This document shows, piece by piece, positions 25,642 through 34,067 of a stretch of DNA of 64,000 nucleotides. The notes under the pieces are model-generated. The model was not told where the DNA came from, did no database searches, and saw only the letters and a list, made by a program, of their open reading frames with translations. This DNA is from an uncultured Roseburia sp. (GTDB lineage: Bacteria > Bacillota > Clostridia > Lachnospirales > Lachnospiraceae): the NCBI GenBank assembly GCA_945787015.1, contig CALZGM010000002.1, positions 110,689 to 174,688 of the forward strand, read 5' to 3'. A program made the position numbers and the translations under genes. Positions within the stretch are counted from its first letter, which is position 1. Every line of letters starts with the position of its first letter.

Positions 25642-26694
25642 ATGTTTACGAATATACAAATTAATGAGGACGAATTAAATACGAAGCTACAGAAGCGACT
25701 ATTTTGGAATTTGGTACTAACCGGATGTATTGCCAACACAATTGGGTTCCTTTCCAACGTGATGTTGTTTGGAATGACTCCACCAACGATTGTCTGCGGT
25801 ATATGTGTAATCTTGATTGTACTTTGCGGAGTAGCGGGTATTCGTTTCGGGAAGCAGAGAACGGCAGCAGCTGTTATGGTATTGATTCTTTCACTGATTG
25901 AGTTCCCATTTTTGTTTTATGTATATGGTGCCAACATGGGTGTCTATTTAGTACTGGGGATTGTTGGACTGACGGTTTTTTTCCCAAGACCTTACCATGT
26001 CCCTGCAATTGCAATTACGATTCTGATCAATATTGCGGTAATCGTTTTAACATGGCTTCATCCAAACACGATAGAGGAAATGGATAGGGGAAGCCAGTTT
26101 GGGACCATGCTTTGCTCTTATGTGATTGTTGCGGTGTCCGTTGCTTCTATGCTTTGTAATCTAATCAGTGAATATATGCTGCAGCGTACGCATTTGCTGA
26201 AGGCGAGCAGGGATTTGGAATATGCAGCCAACCGGGATGCACTGACCGGAGTGTATAACCGAGGATATCTGATTCATACACTGAAACAGTGGATGGACAC
26301 GGAGGACAAACATTTTCTGGTGGCTTTGATTGATGTTGACAATTTTAAGAACATTAACGATACCTATGGTCATGTGTATGGCGATGAAGTGCTGACAGAA
26401 TTGGCAAGGCTGATGAAGCAGGAAATTCGCGGAAAAGGAATTGCTGCCAGATATGGCGGTGAGGAATTCATGCTTCTTTTTGAGACACCGGACCGGCAGA
26501 AGGCGCTTGACAGTTTAGACCGAATAAAGGAAGGGCTGGGAGCGTATTCCATGAGTACCAGACAGGTTACCATTACGTTCAGCGGCGGTATTGAAGAATA
26601 CAGGACAGAAGGAAAGATAGATGAACTTTTCCGAAGCACGGACAAAAAACTGTATCAGGCAAAAAATGGCGGAAAGAATCAGATTGTATGCTAG
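25642..26694 (+). CDS. Membrane diguanylate cyclase (GGEEF type)
   Basis: A 350-residue protein with about six membrane segments in the first 180 residues and no periplasmic domain of size, followed by a short coiled link and a GGDEF domain from about residue 195. RDALTGVYNRGYL and FKNINDTYGHVYGDE are present, and the active-site motif is GGEEF (272-276), so the cyclic di-GMP synthase activity is likely. It follows the XRE gene closely and precedes a 69-residue acidic protein by 14 bp. Confidence 0.87.
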   Translation: MFTNIQINEDELNTKLQKRLFWNLVLTGCIANTIGFLSNVMLFGMTPPTIVCGICVILIVLCGVAGIRFGKQRTAAAVMVLILSLIEFPFLFYVYGANMGVYLVLGIVGLTVFFPRPYHVPAIAITILINIAVIVLTWLHPNTIEEMDRGSQFGTMLCSYVIVAVSVASMLCNLISEYMLQRTHLLKASRDLEYAANRDALTGVYNRGYLIHTLKQWMDTEDKHFLVALIDVDNFKNINDTYGHVYGDEVLTELARLMKQEIRGKGIAARYGGEEFMLLFETPDRQKALDSLDRIKEGLGAYSMSTRQVTITFSGGIEEYRTEGKIDELFRSTDKKLYQAKNGGKNQIVC

Positions 26695-26708
26695 AAAGGA
26701 AGACTATT

Positions 26709-26918
26709 ATGGAAGAATACTTGATTGCAAATACAACAAAAGAAGAACGGATTGCATTAATCAGAAAATGGATTCCCGATGAGGACGGAGTGAGTGACAG
26801 CGATGATATGGACCTTTGGGATATTTATGCTGATTATATTAATGGGAAAAGAGAGATTGCAGAAATTAATGCATCTATGACAGGAAGCTTTTACACAGAG
26901 GAGGACTTGCAGGCTTGA
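26709..26918 (+). CDS. Small acidic hypothetical protein, 69 residues
   Basis: Starts at the ATG at 26709 with AAAGGAAG before it. The product is acidic and helical (EERIALIRKWIPDEDG, then DDMDLWDIYADY). It is not recognised. Close spacing after the cyclase gene suggests co-transcription. Confidence 0.6.
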   Translation: MEEYLIANTTKEERIALIRKWIPDEDGVSDSDDMDLWDIYADYINGKREIAEINASMTGSFYTEEDLQA

Positions 26919-26997
26919 ATTCGAAATGATTTAATAGTATAATTCGTCATAGATGTATTGTGGATGAAGAAATATCATTTTAAGGAGGAATCAATTG

Positions 26998-28578
26998 ATG
27001 ATTACCTGGAAGAATTTAGATACCGTTGATGCGTATCAGGAACTTTTGAAAGTAGCTCGTGTAAATCTGGCAGAGGTGATGTCAGGGGAAAACGGAGCAG
27101 AGCGTGTAAAAAAATACAGCGTGCCAATGACAGAAGGACTTGTTTATAATTATGCTGCAAAACAGATAGATGATGTGGTGCTTGCAGCGCTTGCAAAATT
27201 AGCAGAGGAAACAGAGCTTACAGAGAAGTTCGAAGCTCTTTACAATGGTGAAGTTGTAAATACCGGTGAAAAACGTCTGGTACTTCATCATATGACTCGT
27301 GGACAGTTGGGCGATGCAGTGATCGCAGATGGCGGCGACAAGCGTACCTTCTATACAGACCAGCAGAAAAAAATCGCTGTATTTGCAAATAAAGTACATA
27401 ACGGAGAGATTACAAACGCCGCAGGCGAAAAATTCACAACTGTTGTACAGATTGGTATCGGCGGAAGCGATTTAGGACCTCGTGCGATGTATCTCGCATT
27501 GGAAAACTGGGCTAAGGTAAACAATACCTTCAAGATGGAAGCCAAATTCATCAGCAACGTAGACCCGGATGATGCAGCAGCCGTTTTAAATACGATTGAT
27601 GTAGCACATTCTCTCTTCGTACTTGTTTCAAAATCAGGTACCACACTTGAGACCTTAACAAATGAATCTTTCGTGAAAGACGCATTAAAGAATGCCGGTT
27701 TAGATCCTGCAAAACATATGATTGCAGTTACCAGTGAGACTTCTCCTCTTGCTAAGAGCGATGACTATCTGGAAGCATTCTTTATGGATGATTATATCGG
27801 CGGACGTTATTCTTCTACTTCTGCAGTTGGCGGAGCCGTTTTATCACTGGCTTTCGGACCGGAAGTATTTGCACAGTTCTTAGAGGGTGCAGCAGAGGCA
27901 GATAAAACAGCTAAAAATAAAGATTTGTTAGCAAATCCGGCAATGCTAGACGCATTGATTGGAGTCTATGAGCGTAATGTACTGGGTTATCAGAATACAG
28001 CAGTTCTTCCATATTCGCAGGGCTTAAGCCGTTTCCCGGCTCATTTACAACAGCTGGATATGGAATCAAACGGTAAATCTGTAAACCGCTTTGGAGAGCC
28101 GGTTGATTATCCGACTGGTCCTGTTATTTTCGGTGAACCGGGAACCAACGGACAGCATTCCTTCTATCAGTTGCTTCACCAGGGAACAGATATTGTGCCG
28201 CTTCAGTTTGTAGGATTTAGGAACAATCAGATGTGCAGAGATGTTCTGATTCAGGACAGCACAAGCCAGCAGAAGCTGTGCGCAAACGTTGCTGCTCAGA
28301 TTGTGGCTTTTGCATGTGGAAAATCTGATGAGGACCGTAATAAGAATTTCGAAGGCGGACGTCCTTCAAGTATTATCATCGGAGATCAGTTAAATCCCAA
28401 AACGCTTGGAGCACTTTTAGCACACTTTGAAAATAAGGTAATGTTCCAAGGTTTTGTATGGAATATCAATAGCTTCGACCAAGAGGGCGTGCAGCTCGGT
28501 AAGGTATTAGCAAAACGGGTACTTGCACATGAGACAGATGGAGCACTGAAGGTATATAGTGATTTACTGAATATTTAA
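26998..28578 (+). CDS. pgi: Glucose-6-phosphate isomerase
   Basis: A 526-residue isomerase interconverting glucose 6-phosphate and fructose 6-phosphate in glycolysis. Signature blocks are present: GIGGSDLGPRAMYLAL, SKSGTTLETLTNE (sugar-phosphate binding loop), DYIGGRYSSTSAVGG and the histidine in SFYQLLHQGTDIVP. Length fits the longer bacterial isomerases. The ATG at 26998 has TAAGGAGGAA in front. A TATAAT-like -10 box lies near 26936. It stands alone as a transcription unit ended by the terminator at 28587. Confidence 0.95.
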   Translation: MITWKNLDTVDAYQELLKVARVNLAEVMSGENGAERVKKYSVPMTEGLVYNYAAKQIDDVVLAALAKLAEETELTEKFEALYNGEVVNTGEKRLVLHHMTRGQLGDAVIADGGDKRTFYTDQQKKIAVFANKVHNGEITNAAGEKFTTVVQIGIGGSDLGPRAMYLALENWAKVNNTFKMEAKFISNVDPDDAAAVLNTIDVAHSLFVLVSKSGTTLETLTNESFVKDALKNAGLDPAKHMIAVTSETSPLAKSDDYLEAFFMDDYIGGRYSSTSAVGGAVLSLAFGPEVFAQFLEGAAEADKTAKNKDLLANPAMLDALIGVYERNVLGYQNTAVLPYSQGLSRFPAHLQQLDMESNGKSVNRFGEPVDYPTGPVIFGEPGTNGQHSFYQLLHQGTDIVPLQFVGFRNNQMCRDVLIQDSTSQQKLCANVAAQIVAFACGKSDEDRNKNFEGGRPSSIIIGDQLNPKTLGALLAHFENKVMFQGFVWNINSFDQEGVQLGKVLAKRVLAHETDGALKVYSDLLNI

Positions 28579-28586
28579 TGAGAGAC

Positions 28587-28620
28587 ATTCCGCATTGCTT
28601 TTTAGTGATGCGGAATCTTT
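28587..28620 (+). terminator. Terminator after pgi
   Basis: ATTCCGCAT (28587-28595) pairs with ATGCGGAAT (28608-28616), followed by CTTTT. Confidence 0.85.
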
Positions 28621-28644
28621 TGCGTTATGTGGGAGGAAGAAAGA

Positions 28645-29169
28645 ATGTCAGATACAGATAGAATGGCGCGTTTTACATTTCGGACGATTCAACCGGAGGA
28701 GTTATCACAGGCAATTGCAATCGAGCAGGAATGTTTTCCGCCGAATGAAGCATGTTCTCCAAAGTCGATGGAAGCAAGAGTCGCTGCGGCATCAGATTTA
28801 TTCTTGGTAGCGATAGACAAGACAACAGGAAAAATTGCAGGATTTTTGAATGGCCTTTCCACAAAAGAAACCGTTTTCCGGGATGAGTTTTTCACGGATG
28901 CCGGTTTGCAGGATGCGGAAGGGAAAACAATTATGCTGCTTGGACTGGATGTTCTGCCGGAATACCGCGGACAGGGTCTTGCAAGAGAAATTGTGAATCA
29001 ATACATAAAACGCGAAAAAGAAGGAGGACGTAAGTTGCTGCTTCTTACCTGCCTGCCGGAAAAGGTAGAGATGTATCAGAAGTTTGGCTTTAGAGATAAT
29101 GGGATTGCCAATTCAAGCTGGGGCGGCGAAGAGTGGCATGAGATGGCATATGTGATTTCGGAAGGATGA
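28645..29169 (+). CDS. GNAT-family N-acetyltransferase
   Basis: A 174-residue acetyltransferase of the GNAT fold. The acetyl-CoA binding loop is visible as VLPEYRGQGLAREIV (the Q/RxxGxG/A motif), with the preceding beta strand MLLGLDV and a final KVEMYQKFGFRD. The form resembles arylalkylamine-type acetyltransferases, but the substrate is unknown. The ATG at 28645 is preferred because GGGAGGAAG lies directly upstream. It is followed by an MFS gene after 33 bp in the same direction. Confidence 0.85.
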   Translation: MSDTDRMARFTFRTIQPEELSQAIAIEQECFPPNEACSPKSMEARVAAASDLFLVAIDKTTGKIAGFLNGLSTKETVFRDEFFTDAGLQDAEGKTIMLLGLDVLPEYRGQGLAREIVNQYIKREKEGGRKLLLLTCLPEKVEMYQKFGFRDNGIANSSWGGEEWHEMAYVISEG

Positions 29170-29202
29170 CCGAAATGGCAATAGAGACGGAGAAAGAAAT
29201 AA

Positions 29203-30435
29203 ATGAAATTTATACAACAATATAAGAACCTTAGCAAGGAAATTTATATTTTATTCTTTGGGCGTATTGTGACCAGTATGGGCTCTCTCATCTGGCCACT
29301 TTTGACGCTTATTTTAAAAAATAAGCTGGGCTATAGCGCGACGACGATTGCAACATTAACAATGGCAATGACAATTCTGCAATTCCCGATGATGTTGCTT
29401 GGCGGAAAGCTTGCAGATACCTTAAACCGCAAATGGATTATTGTAATCTGTGACCTTGTTACGGTCACGGCTTATATTATTTGCGGAATTTTGCCACTGT
29501 CTAATTTTAGCATTGTACTTTTTTATCTGGCAGGTGTGTTTGCCACGATTGAAGGTCCATCTTATGATGCACTGGTTGCAGATTTGAGTGATAGCGAGAG
29601 CCGCGAGAAGGCCTATAGCCTGCAATATCTAGGCATGAATTTAGGTCTGGTGCTTTCGCCGACTATTGGAGGCCTTCTGTTTGAGAATTATCTCTGGCTG
29701 GCTTTTATTCTGACAGGACTTGCAACCCTTTCTTCTACCATTCTGATTCTGCTGTTTATCAAGCGGCTGAGTGTTGAAAAGAAGAATATCAGTGCCTATG
29801 AGGAAAAACGCGAGAATGAGAGCGTGTTCCGTATCCTTGGGGAACGAAAAGCGCTGATTCTTTATGCGTTGGTCTGCGGTTTTGCCGGGATTGTATATGC
29901 GCAGTTTAACTATCTGCTTCCGCTAAATATGGAAAACCTGTATGGTGCGAAGGGCGCAGCCCTGTTTGGAATGCTTACCAGTACCAATGCGTTGGTAGTG
30001 ATTATTGCAACCCCTCTGATTACGACTTTTATGAGCCGGCTTATGGATGTAAGAAAAATTTTCATTGGGGAAAGCCTGATTGTAATCGGTTTATTCGGGT
30101 ATCGATTTGTGCAGGGAGCAATTGTGCCGTATTTTATACTGATGATTATTTTTACTGTTGGTGAAGTATTCAATACATTGGGGCATCAGCCGTACATGAC
30201 AAGGCGGATTCCGTCCACACACTGGGGAAGAGTAAATTCTTTTGTGAATACCGTCAGCGGATTCTTCTCAGGAGTGGGAAATATTTTCATTGGAAAAATT
30301 GTGGATACCAGCGGATATAATATGGCATGGCTTGTGGTAGGTATCATCGGTGCGGTAGCGATAACCTTGATTGTGATATTAAATCTTTTGGATAAGCGGC
30401 AGTTTAAGCTGCTCTATGAAGCAAACGAGAGCTAA
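29203..30435 (+). CDS. Major facilitator superfamily transporter
   Basis: A 410-residue membrane protein with about 12 hydrophobic segments. The MFS loop 2-3 motif appears as GGKLADTLNRKWI, and a charged central loop lies at about 190-210. It resembles drug:proton exporters such as YitG/MdtG-like proteins. The substrate cannot be inferred. It lies between the GNAT gene and the YjbR-MGMT gene in a compact plus-strand run, 14 bp before the latter. Confidence 0.85.
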   Translation: MKFIQQYKNLSKEIYILFFGRIVTSMGSLIWPLLTLILKNKLGYSATTIATLTMAMTILQFPMMLLGGKLADTLNRKWIIVICDLVTVTAYIICGILPLSNFSIVLFYLAGVFATIEGPSYDALVADLSDSESREKAYSLQYLGMNLGLVLSPTIGGLLFENYLWLAFILTGLATLSSTILILLFIKRLSVEKKNISAYEEKRENESVFRILGERKALILYALVCGFAGIVYAQFNYLLPLNMENLYGAKGAALFGMLTSTNALVVIIATPLITTFMSRLMDVRKIFIGESLIVIGLFGYRFVQGAIVPYFILMIIFTVGEVFNTLGHQPYMTRRIPSTHWGRVNSFVNTVSGFFSGVGNIFIGKIVDTSGYNMAWLVVGIIGAVAITLIVILNLLDKRQFKLLYEANES

Positions 30436-30449
30436 GAAGAGGTGACGTT

Positions 30450-31088
30450 ATGAAAACACGGGAAGAAGCTTTGGCATATGGTCTGTCTTTTCCGGATACG
30501 TATCAGGAAGCTCCTTTTCATGACCCGAACTGGCAGTTGGTAAGGGTGAAGGGAAGTAAAAAGGCATTTTTATGGACCTATGAGCGAGATGGTTACATCA
30601 ACCTGAATGTGAAGACCAATCCCGAATGGCGGGATTTCTGGCGGGATTCTTTTGATGCGGTGATACCCGGTTATCATCAGAATAAGGAGCATTGGAATAC
30701 CATTATTCTGGATGGTTCGATACCGGATGCAGATGTGAAACGCATGATTGCAGAAAGTTATGATATGGTAACCGACAGTCCTTCTAAAAGAATCTATGAG
30801 GCAGTAAAAAAGATTCCGAAGGGACATGTGGCGACTTATGGACAGATTGCTGAATTAGCCGGGGATAAAAAGATGGCAAGAGCTGTAGGAAATGCACTTC
30901 ATAAGAATCCGGACCCGGAGCATATTCCGTGCTTTCGCGTGGTAAACGCAAAAGGAGAACTGGCCGGAGAATTTGCTTTCGGAGGAGCCGGTGCCCAGGC
31001 GAAACTGCTTAGGGAGGATGGCGTGGAAGTTGTTGACGGTAAAGTAGACCTATGCAAATATGGAATCACAGACCTCTTGATTTTATAG
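30450..31088 (+). CDS. YjbR/MmcQ domain fused to an MGMT-like DNA methyltransferase domain
   Basis: A 212-residue fusion. Residues 1-105 form a YjbR/MmcQ (CyaY-like) domain: LSFPDTYQEAPFHDPNWQLV and YINLNVKTNPEW. Residues 110-212 match the DNA-binding methyltransferase domain: HVATYGQIAELAGD, RAVGNALHKNP and the acceptor motif IPCFRVVN with C161. Standard Ada/Ogt enzymes carry PCHRV, so the histidine usually found after the cysteine is phenylalanine here. Because C161 remains it may still accept alkyl groups, but the change could weaken activity. The GAGGTGA site precedes the start. Confidence 0.85.
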   Translation: MKTREEALAYGLSFPDTYQEAPFHDPNWQLVRVKGSKKAFLWTYERDGYINLNVKTNPEWRDFWRDSFDAVIPGYHQNKEHWNTIILDGSIPDADVKRMIAESYDMVTDSPSKRIYEAVKKIPKGHVATYGQIAELAGDKKMARAVGNALHKNPDPEHIPCFRVVNAKGELAGEFAFGGAGAQAKLLREDGVEVVDGKVDLCKYGITDLLIL

Positions 31089-31152
31089 GAAGTTTGTATT
31101 ATGATTTCTTTGTTAAAAAATAAACAATTACGCGATGAGAAAAGAGGAGCAT

Positions 31153-31686
31153 ATGAAAATTACAACGAAACAGATTACAACAACGGCAATTTTATTAGCA
31201 ATTTGTATTGCAAGTCAGTTTTTGAAAAACTTAAGCGTTTATATTACAGGACCGATTGTAAATACCTGTCTGATTCTTGCAGTATTGAGTGCAGGTATCG
31301 CATGTGGCGTGATTCTGGCGGTGATTACACCGGTTACAGCCTTTCTGATTGCGGGAAGCCCGATTATGGCAGCAATTCCGGCAATTATTCCTTGCATCAT
31401 GCTTGGTAATGTGATTCTGGTTCTTATGGTCGGTTTCCTTACGAAATGGGTGAAAGGAAATGCAGGGCTTATCGCCGGTATGGCAGCAGGAGCTGTTTTA
31501 AAGGCGTTGTTTATGGGTATCGTGATAGCCATGATTTTGATTCCAATGCTTATTCCGGAGGCTATGGCTCCCAAAATGGCCGTTTTCCAGACAACGTTTT
31601 CTGTCACACAGCTGATTACGGCGTTGATTGGAAGTGTGTATGCATTTGTGCTTTGGATTCCGTTAAAAAAGGTGATGCTACAATAA
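31153..31686 (+). CDS. ECF-transporter substrate-binding (S) component-like membrane protein
   Basis: A 177-residue hydrophobic protein with about five or six membrane helices, opening KITTKQITTTAILLAICIAS, the usual start of S components of energy-coupling-factor vitamin transporters. Helix 3-4 has the small-residue pattern typical of the family. The ATG at 31153 is selected because AAGAGGAG lies before it. No riboswitch was recognised in the short leader and no EcfA/EcfT genes are nearby, so the shared ECF module is presumably elsewhere. Substrate unknown. Confidence 0.75.
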   Translation: MKITTKQITTTAILLAICIASQFLKNLSVYITGPIVNTCLILAVLSAGIACGVILAVITPVTAFLIAGSPIMAAIPAIIPCIMLGNVILVLMVGFLTKWVKGNAGLIAGMAAGAVLKALFMGIVIAMILIPMLIPEAMAPKMAVFQTTFSVTQLITALIGSVYAFVLWIPLKKVMLQ

Positions 31687-31711
31687 AGTATAACTTACAT
31701 AATAATTGACG

Positions 31712-31762
31712 AAAAGTTGTGACTATTCTATTATAAAGATAGGATTAGCCGCAACTTTTTTA
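31712..31762 (+). terminator. Terminator after the ECF S-component gene
   Basis: An imperfect stem pairing AAAGTTGTG (from 31713) with CGCAACTTTTTT (ending 31762), with an inner CTAT/ATAG stem, ends in a T run. Confidence 0.8.
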
Positions 31763-31794
31763 ATATTATTTATTAACTAATGGGGAAATAATGT

Positions 31795-32505
31795 ATGATA
31801 AAAATTGCAATTGTAGAAGATGAAGTGATGTATGCCAATCAGTTACAGGATTATTTAAAGCAGTATGAAAAAGAAAATGGGGAGCTTTTTGAGATTGCGG
31901 TATATACGGATGGAGACGAGATTGTCCATAAATACAGGTCACAGTTTGATATTATTTTAATGGATGTGGAAATGAAATTCATGGATGGAATGTCAGCTGC
32001 CGAGGAGATTCGTAAGGTGGATTCAGAGGTAGTGATTATTTTTATTACGAATATGCCACAGTATGCCATTCGCGGTTATGCAGTAGATGCATTGGATTAT
32101 GTGCTAAAGCCGGTATCTTATTTTGCGTTTTCTCAGAGACTAAGTCGTGCAATCGGCAGGATGAAAAAACGTGAGACAAAAAATATCTCTGTTAATGTCA
32201 AGGGAGGAACCATACGTCTGGATGTAGCAAACATTTATTACATTGAGAGTCAGGGACATAACCTGATTTTTCATACAGCTTCCGGGGAGTATGAAGCGCC
32301 GGGAACGATGAAAGAGGTTGAAGATAAGCTTGGTAAATTGAATTTTTTCCGCGGAAATAAGGGGTACTTGATTAATCTTACGCACGTGGAAGGGGTGCAG
32401 GAGAGTTGCGCGTTGGTAAAAGGAGAGCAGCTTTTGTTAAGCCGTGCACGCAGGAAAGATTTTATGGAGGCACTGACATGCTATTGGGGTGAGGTGGTGA
32501 AATAA
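31795..32505 (+). CDS. LytTR-family response regulator (AgrA/VirR type)
   Basis: A 236-residue regulator with a receiver domain (acidic pocket E8-D9-E10, phospho-acceptor D57 in ILMDVEM, conserved K107 in VLKPVS) and a C-terminal LytTR DNA-binding domain (about 132-236; NVKGGTIRLDVANIYYIESQ, FFRGNKGYLINLTHV). It is followed by its sensor kinase with a TAATG overlap. LytTR proteins bind paired 9-bp repeats spaced about two helical turns apart; such repeats lie upstream of the GH3 gene just beyond the kinase. Confidence 0.88.
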   Translation: MIKIAIVEDEVMYANQLQDYLKQYEKENGELFEIAVYTDGDEIVHKYRSQFDIILMDVEMKFMDGMSAAEEIRKVDSEVVIIFITNMPQYAIRGYAVDALDYVLKPVSYFAFSQRLSRAIGRMKKRETKNISVNVKGGTIRLDVANIYYIESQGHNLIFHTASGEYEAPGTMKEVEDKLGKLNFFRGNKGYLINLTHVEGVQESCALVKGEQLLLSRARRKDFMEALTCYWGEVVK

Positions 32506-33818
32506 TGAATACAATACCGGATATTCCAAGATTATTTACTGCAATTGCAGAATGGTGGGCATGCTTGATTTTTATCGGGTTGGTAATGCACCGGATGGAA
32601 AAATGGAAGATAGGCATTGCCTGTATAGGCTTTTTAGTGGTACAAGCCACATTTTTGATGGTAACAAAGAATGTGCCTCTGTTTTTTTGGATTCCATGCA
32701 TGGCTGTAGCATTTTTATTAATGCTATTACTGGTATACTGTTGCTGTAAGATCACTATTATAGAAGCAGCCTATTACGCAATACAGGCATTTGTTATTGC
32801 AGAGTTTTGTGCGTCCATAGAGTGGCAGGTAGCACAGTACTTTTTTGCAGGTCGGTCAATAGATAGTTTTTGTCTGCAGTTTTTGCTGTTGATTATCATG
32901 TATGCAGGGATTAATACATTTATTTACTGGTTACTTAAGAATCGTTTGCCGAAAGATGGCAGAATGGATTTAGAGAAAAAAGATTTTTTTACGGCAATGA
33001 TAATCGGGGCGGCAGTATTTGGGGTCAGCAATTTAAGCTTTATTACAAAAAATACCCCATTTAGCGGGCAGTATTCTTTTGAAATTGCAAATATCCGAAC
33101 GTTAGTGGACTTGGCAGGAATTGCTATGCTTTATGCACATTTAGTGCAGTGCAGTCAAACCAAAATGCGTAGAGAATTGGAGACGATACAAAATGTTTTA
33201 CAGAACCAGTATCAACAGTACAAGCAGTCAAGAGAGAGTATTGATTTGATTAACTATAAATATCATGATTTAAAGCACCAGATTGCGGTCCTTCGAAGTG
33301 AGCAGGATCCTGAAAAGCGAAATGCATTTTTAAATCAGATGGAAGAGGAAATCAAACAATATGAATTACAGAATAAAACGGGTAATCATGTTTTAGATAC
33401 AATCCTGACAAGCAAAAGTTTATACTGCAATAAACATGGCATTACACTTACAAGTGTTGCAGATGGAAGCCTGTTAGAATTTATGGATACAATGGATATT
33501 TGCAGTATTTTTGGAAATGCTTTGGATAATGCAATCGAGTGTGAATTAAAGATTCCTGATAAAGAGAAGCGATTGATTCATTTGACAGTTTCTCAGCAGA
33601 AAAATTTCCTTATGATTCGGGTTGAAAATTATTTTGAAGGCGTGCTTCGACAGAAAGAAGGCAGTTTTGCAACAACCAAAAAAGAAAAACAGTTCCATGG
33701 TTATGGAATTAAGAGTATCCGCTATACAGTTAATAAATACGGCGGTGCAATACATATTGACGCGGAAAAGCAATGGTTTGATTTGAAAATATTAATTCCA
33801 CTTTTGGAGGATAGATAA
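32505..33818 (+). CDS. GHKL sensor histidine kinase (AgrC-like)
   Basis: A 437-residue kinase with six or seven membrane segments in the first 220 residues, a dimerisation coiled-coil with YHDLKHQ (H254 is the likely phosphorylated residue) and a C-terminal GHKL ATPase region: FGNALDNAIE (N box) and HGYGIKSI (G box). The organisation is that of AgrC and related peptide-sensing kinases. No AgrD/AgrB peptide system is found nearby, so the signal is unknown. Its start overlaps the regulator's stop by one base. Confidence 0.88.
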   Translation: MNTIPDIPRLFTAIAEWWACLIFIGLVMHRMEKWKIGIACIGFLVVQATFLMVTKNVPLFFWIPCMAVAFLLMLLLVYCCCKITIIEAAYYAIQAFVIAEFCASIEWQVAQYFFAGRSIDSFCLQFLLLIIMYAGINTFIYWLLKNRLPKDGRMDLEKKDFFTAMIIGAAVFGVSNLSFITKNTPFSGQYSFEIANIRTLVDLAGIAMLYAHLVQCSQTKMRRELETIQNVLQNQYQQYKQSRESIDLINYKYHDLKHQIAVLRSEQDPEKRNAFLNQMEEEIKQYELQNKTGNHVLDTILTSKSLYCNKHGITLTSVADGSLLEFMDTMDICSIFGNALDNAIECELKIPDKEKRLIHLTVSQQKNFLMIRVENYFEGVLRQKEGSFATTKKEKQFHGYGIKSIRYTVNKYGGAIHIDAEKQWFDLKILIPLLEDR

Positions 33819-33876
33819 TTATAAAAGGTTTGCGATAAAGCAGAAAATGTTTTATCGCAAACCTTTTATAATTATG
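33815..33876 (+). terminator. Long perfect-stem terminator after the kinase gene
   Basis: A perfect 25-bp inverted repeat (33815-33839 and 33851-33875) with an 11-nt loop. Its inner half, GGTTTGCGATAAA with TTTATCGCAAACC, and the TTTT that follows, make it a strong terminator in both directions. Confidence 0.85.
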
Positions 33877-33950
33877 GCAATAGAAGATAAAAATGAGCAA
33901 TGTGCACAATTAAGCAAAGACGAGATTGTAAAAAACATACAATGTGCAAA

Positions 33951-33983
33951 ACCATTCATGCAAAAATCATACAGTTTATGCAG
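33951..33983 (+). promoter_or_regulatory. Candidate LytTR binding repeats before the GH3 gene
   Basis: ACAGTTTAT at 33971-33979 fits the LytTR consensus [TA][AC][CA]GTTN[AG][TG] exactly. A related copy, ACCATTCATG, lies 20 bp upstream at 33951. The two-copy arrangement is that used by LytTR dimers, next to the two-component system above. Function inferred. Confidence 0.55.
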
Positions 33984-34067
33984 ATTTTACTTATAGTAAT
34001 TATTTTATGATAGGATAAGACTACGAAGTCCAAAGAAGGACAAATAAATAATATGGGAGGAATAAAA

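Noticed and set aside
31089-31152. Vitamin riboswitch before the ECF S-component gene
   Set aside because: Only about 60 bp are available and no conserved riboswitch element was seen.
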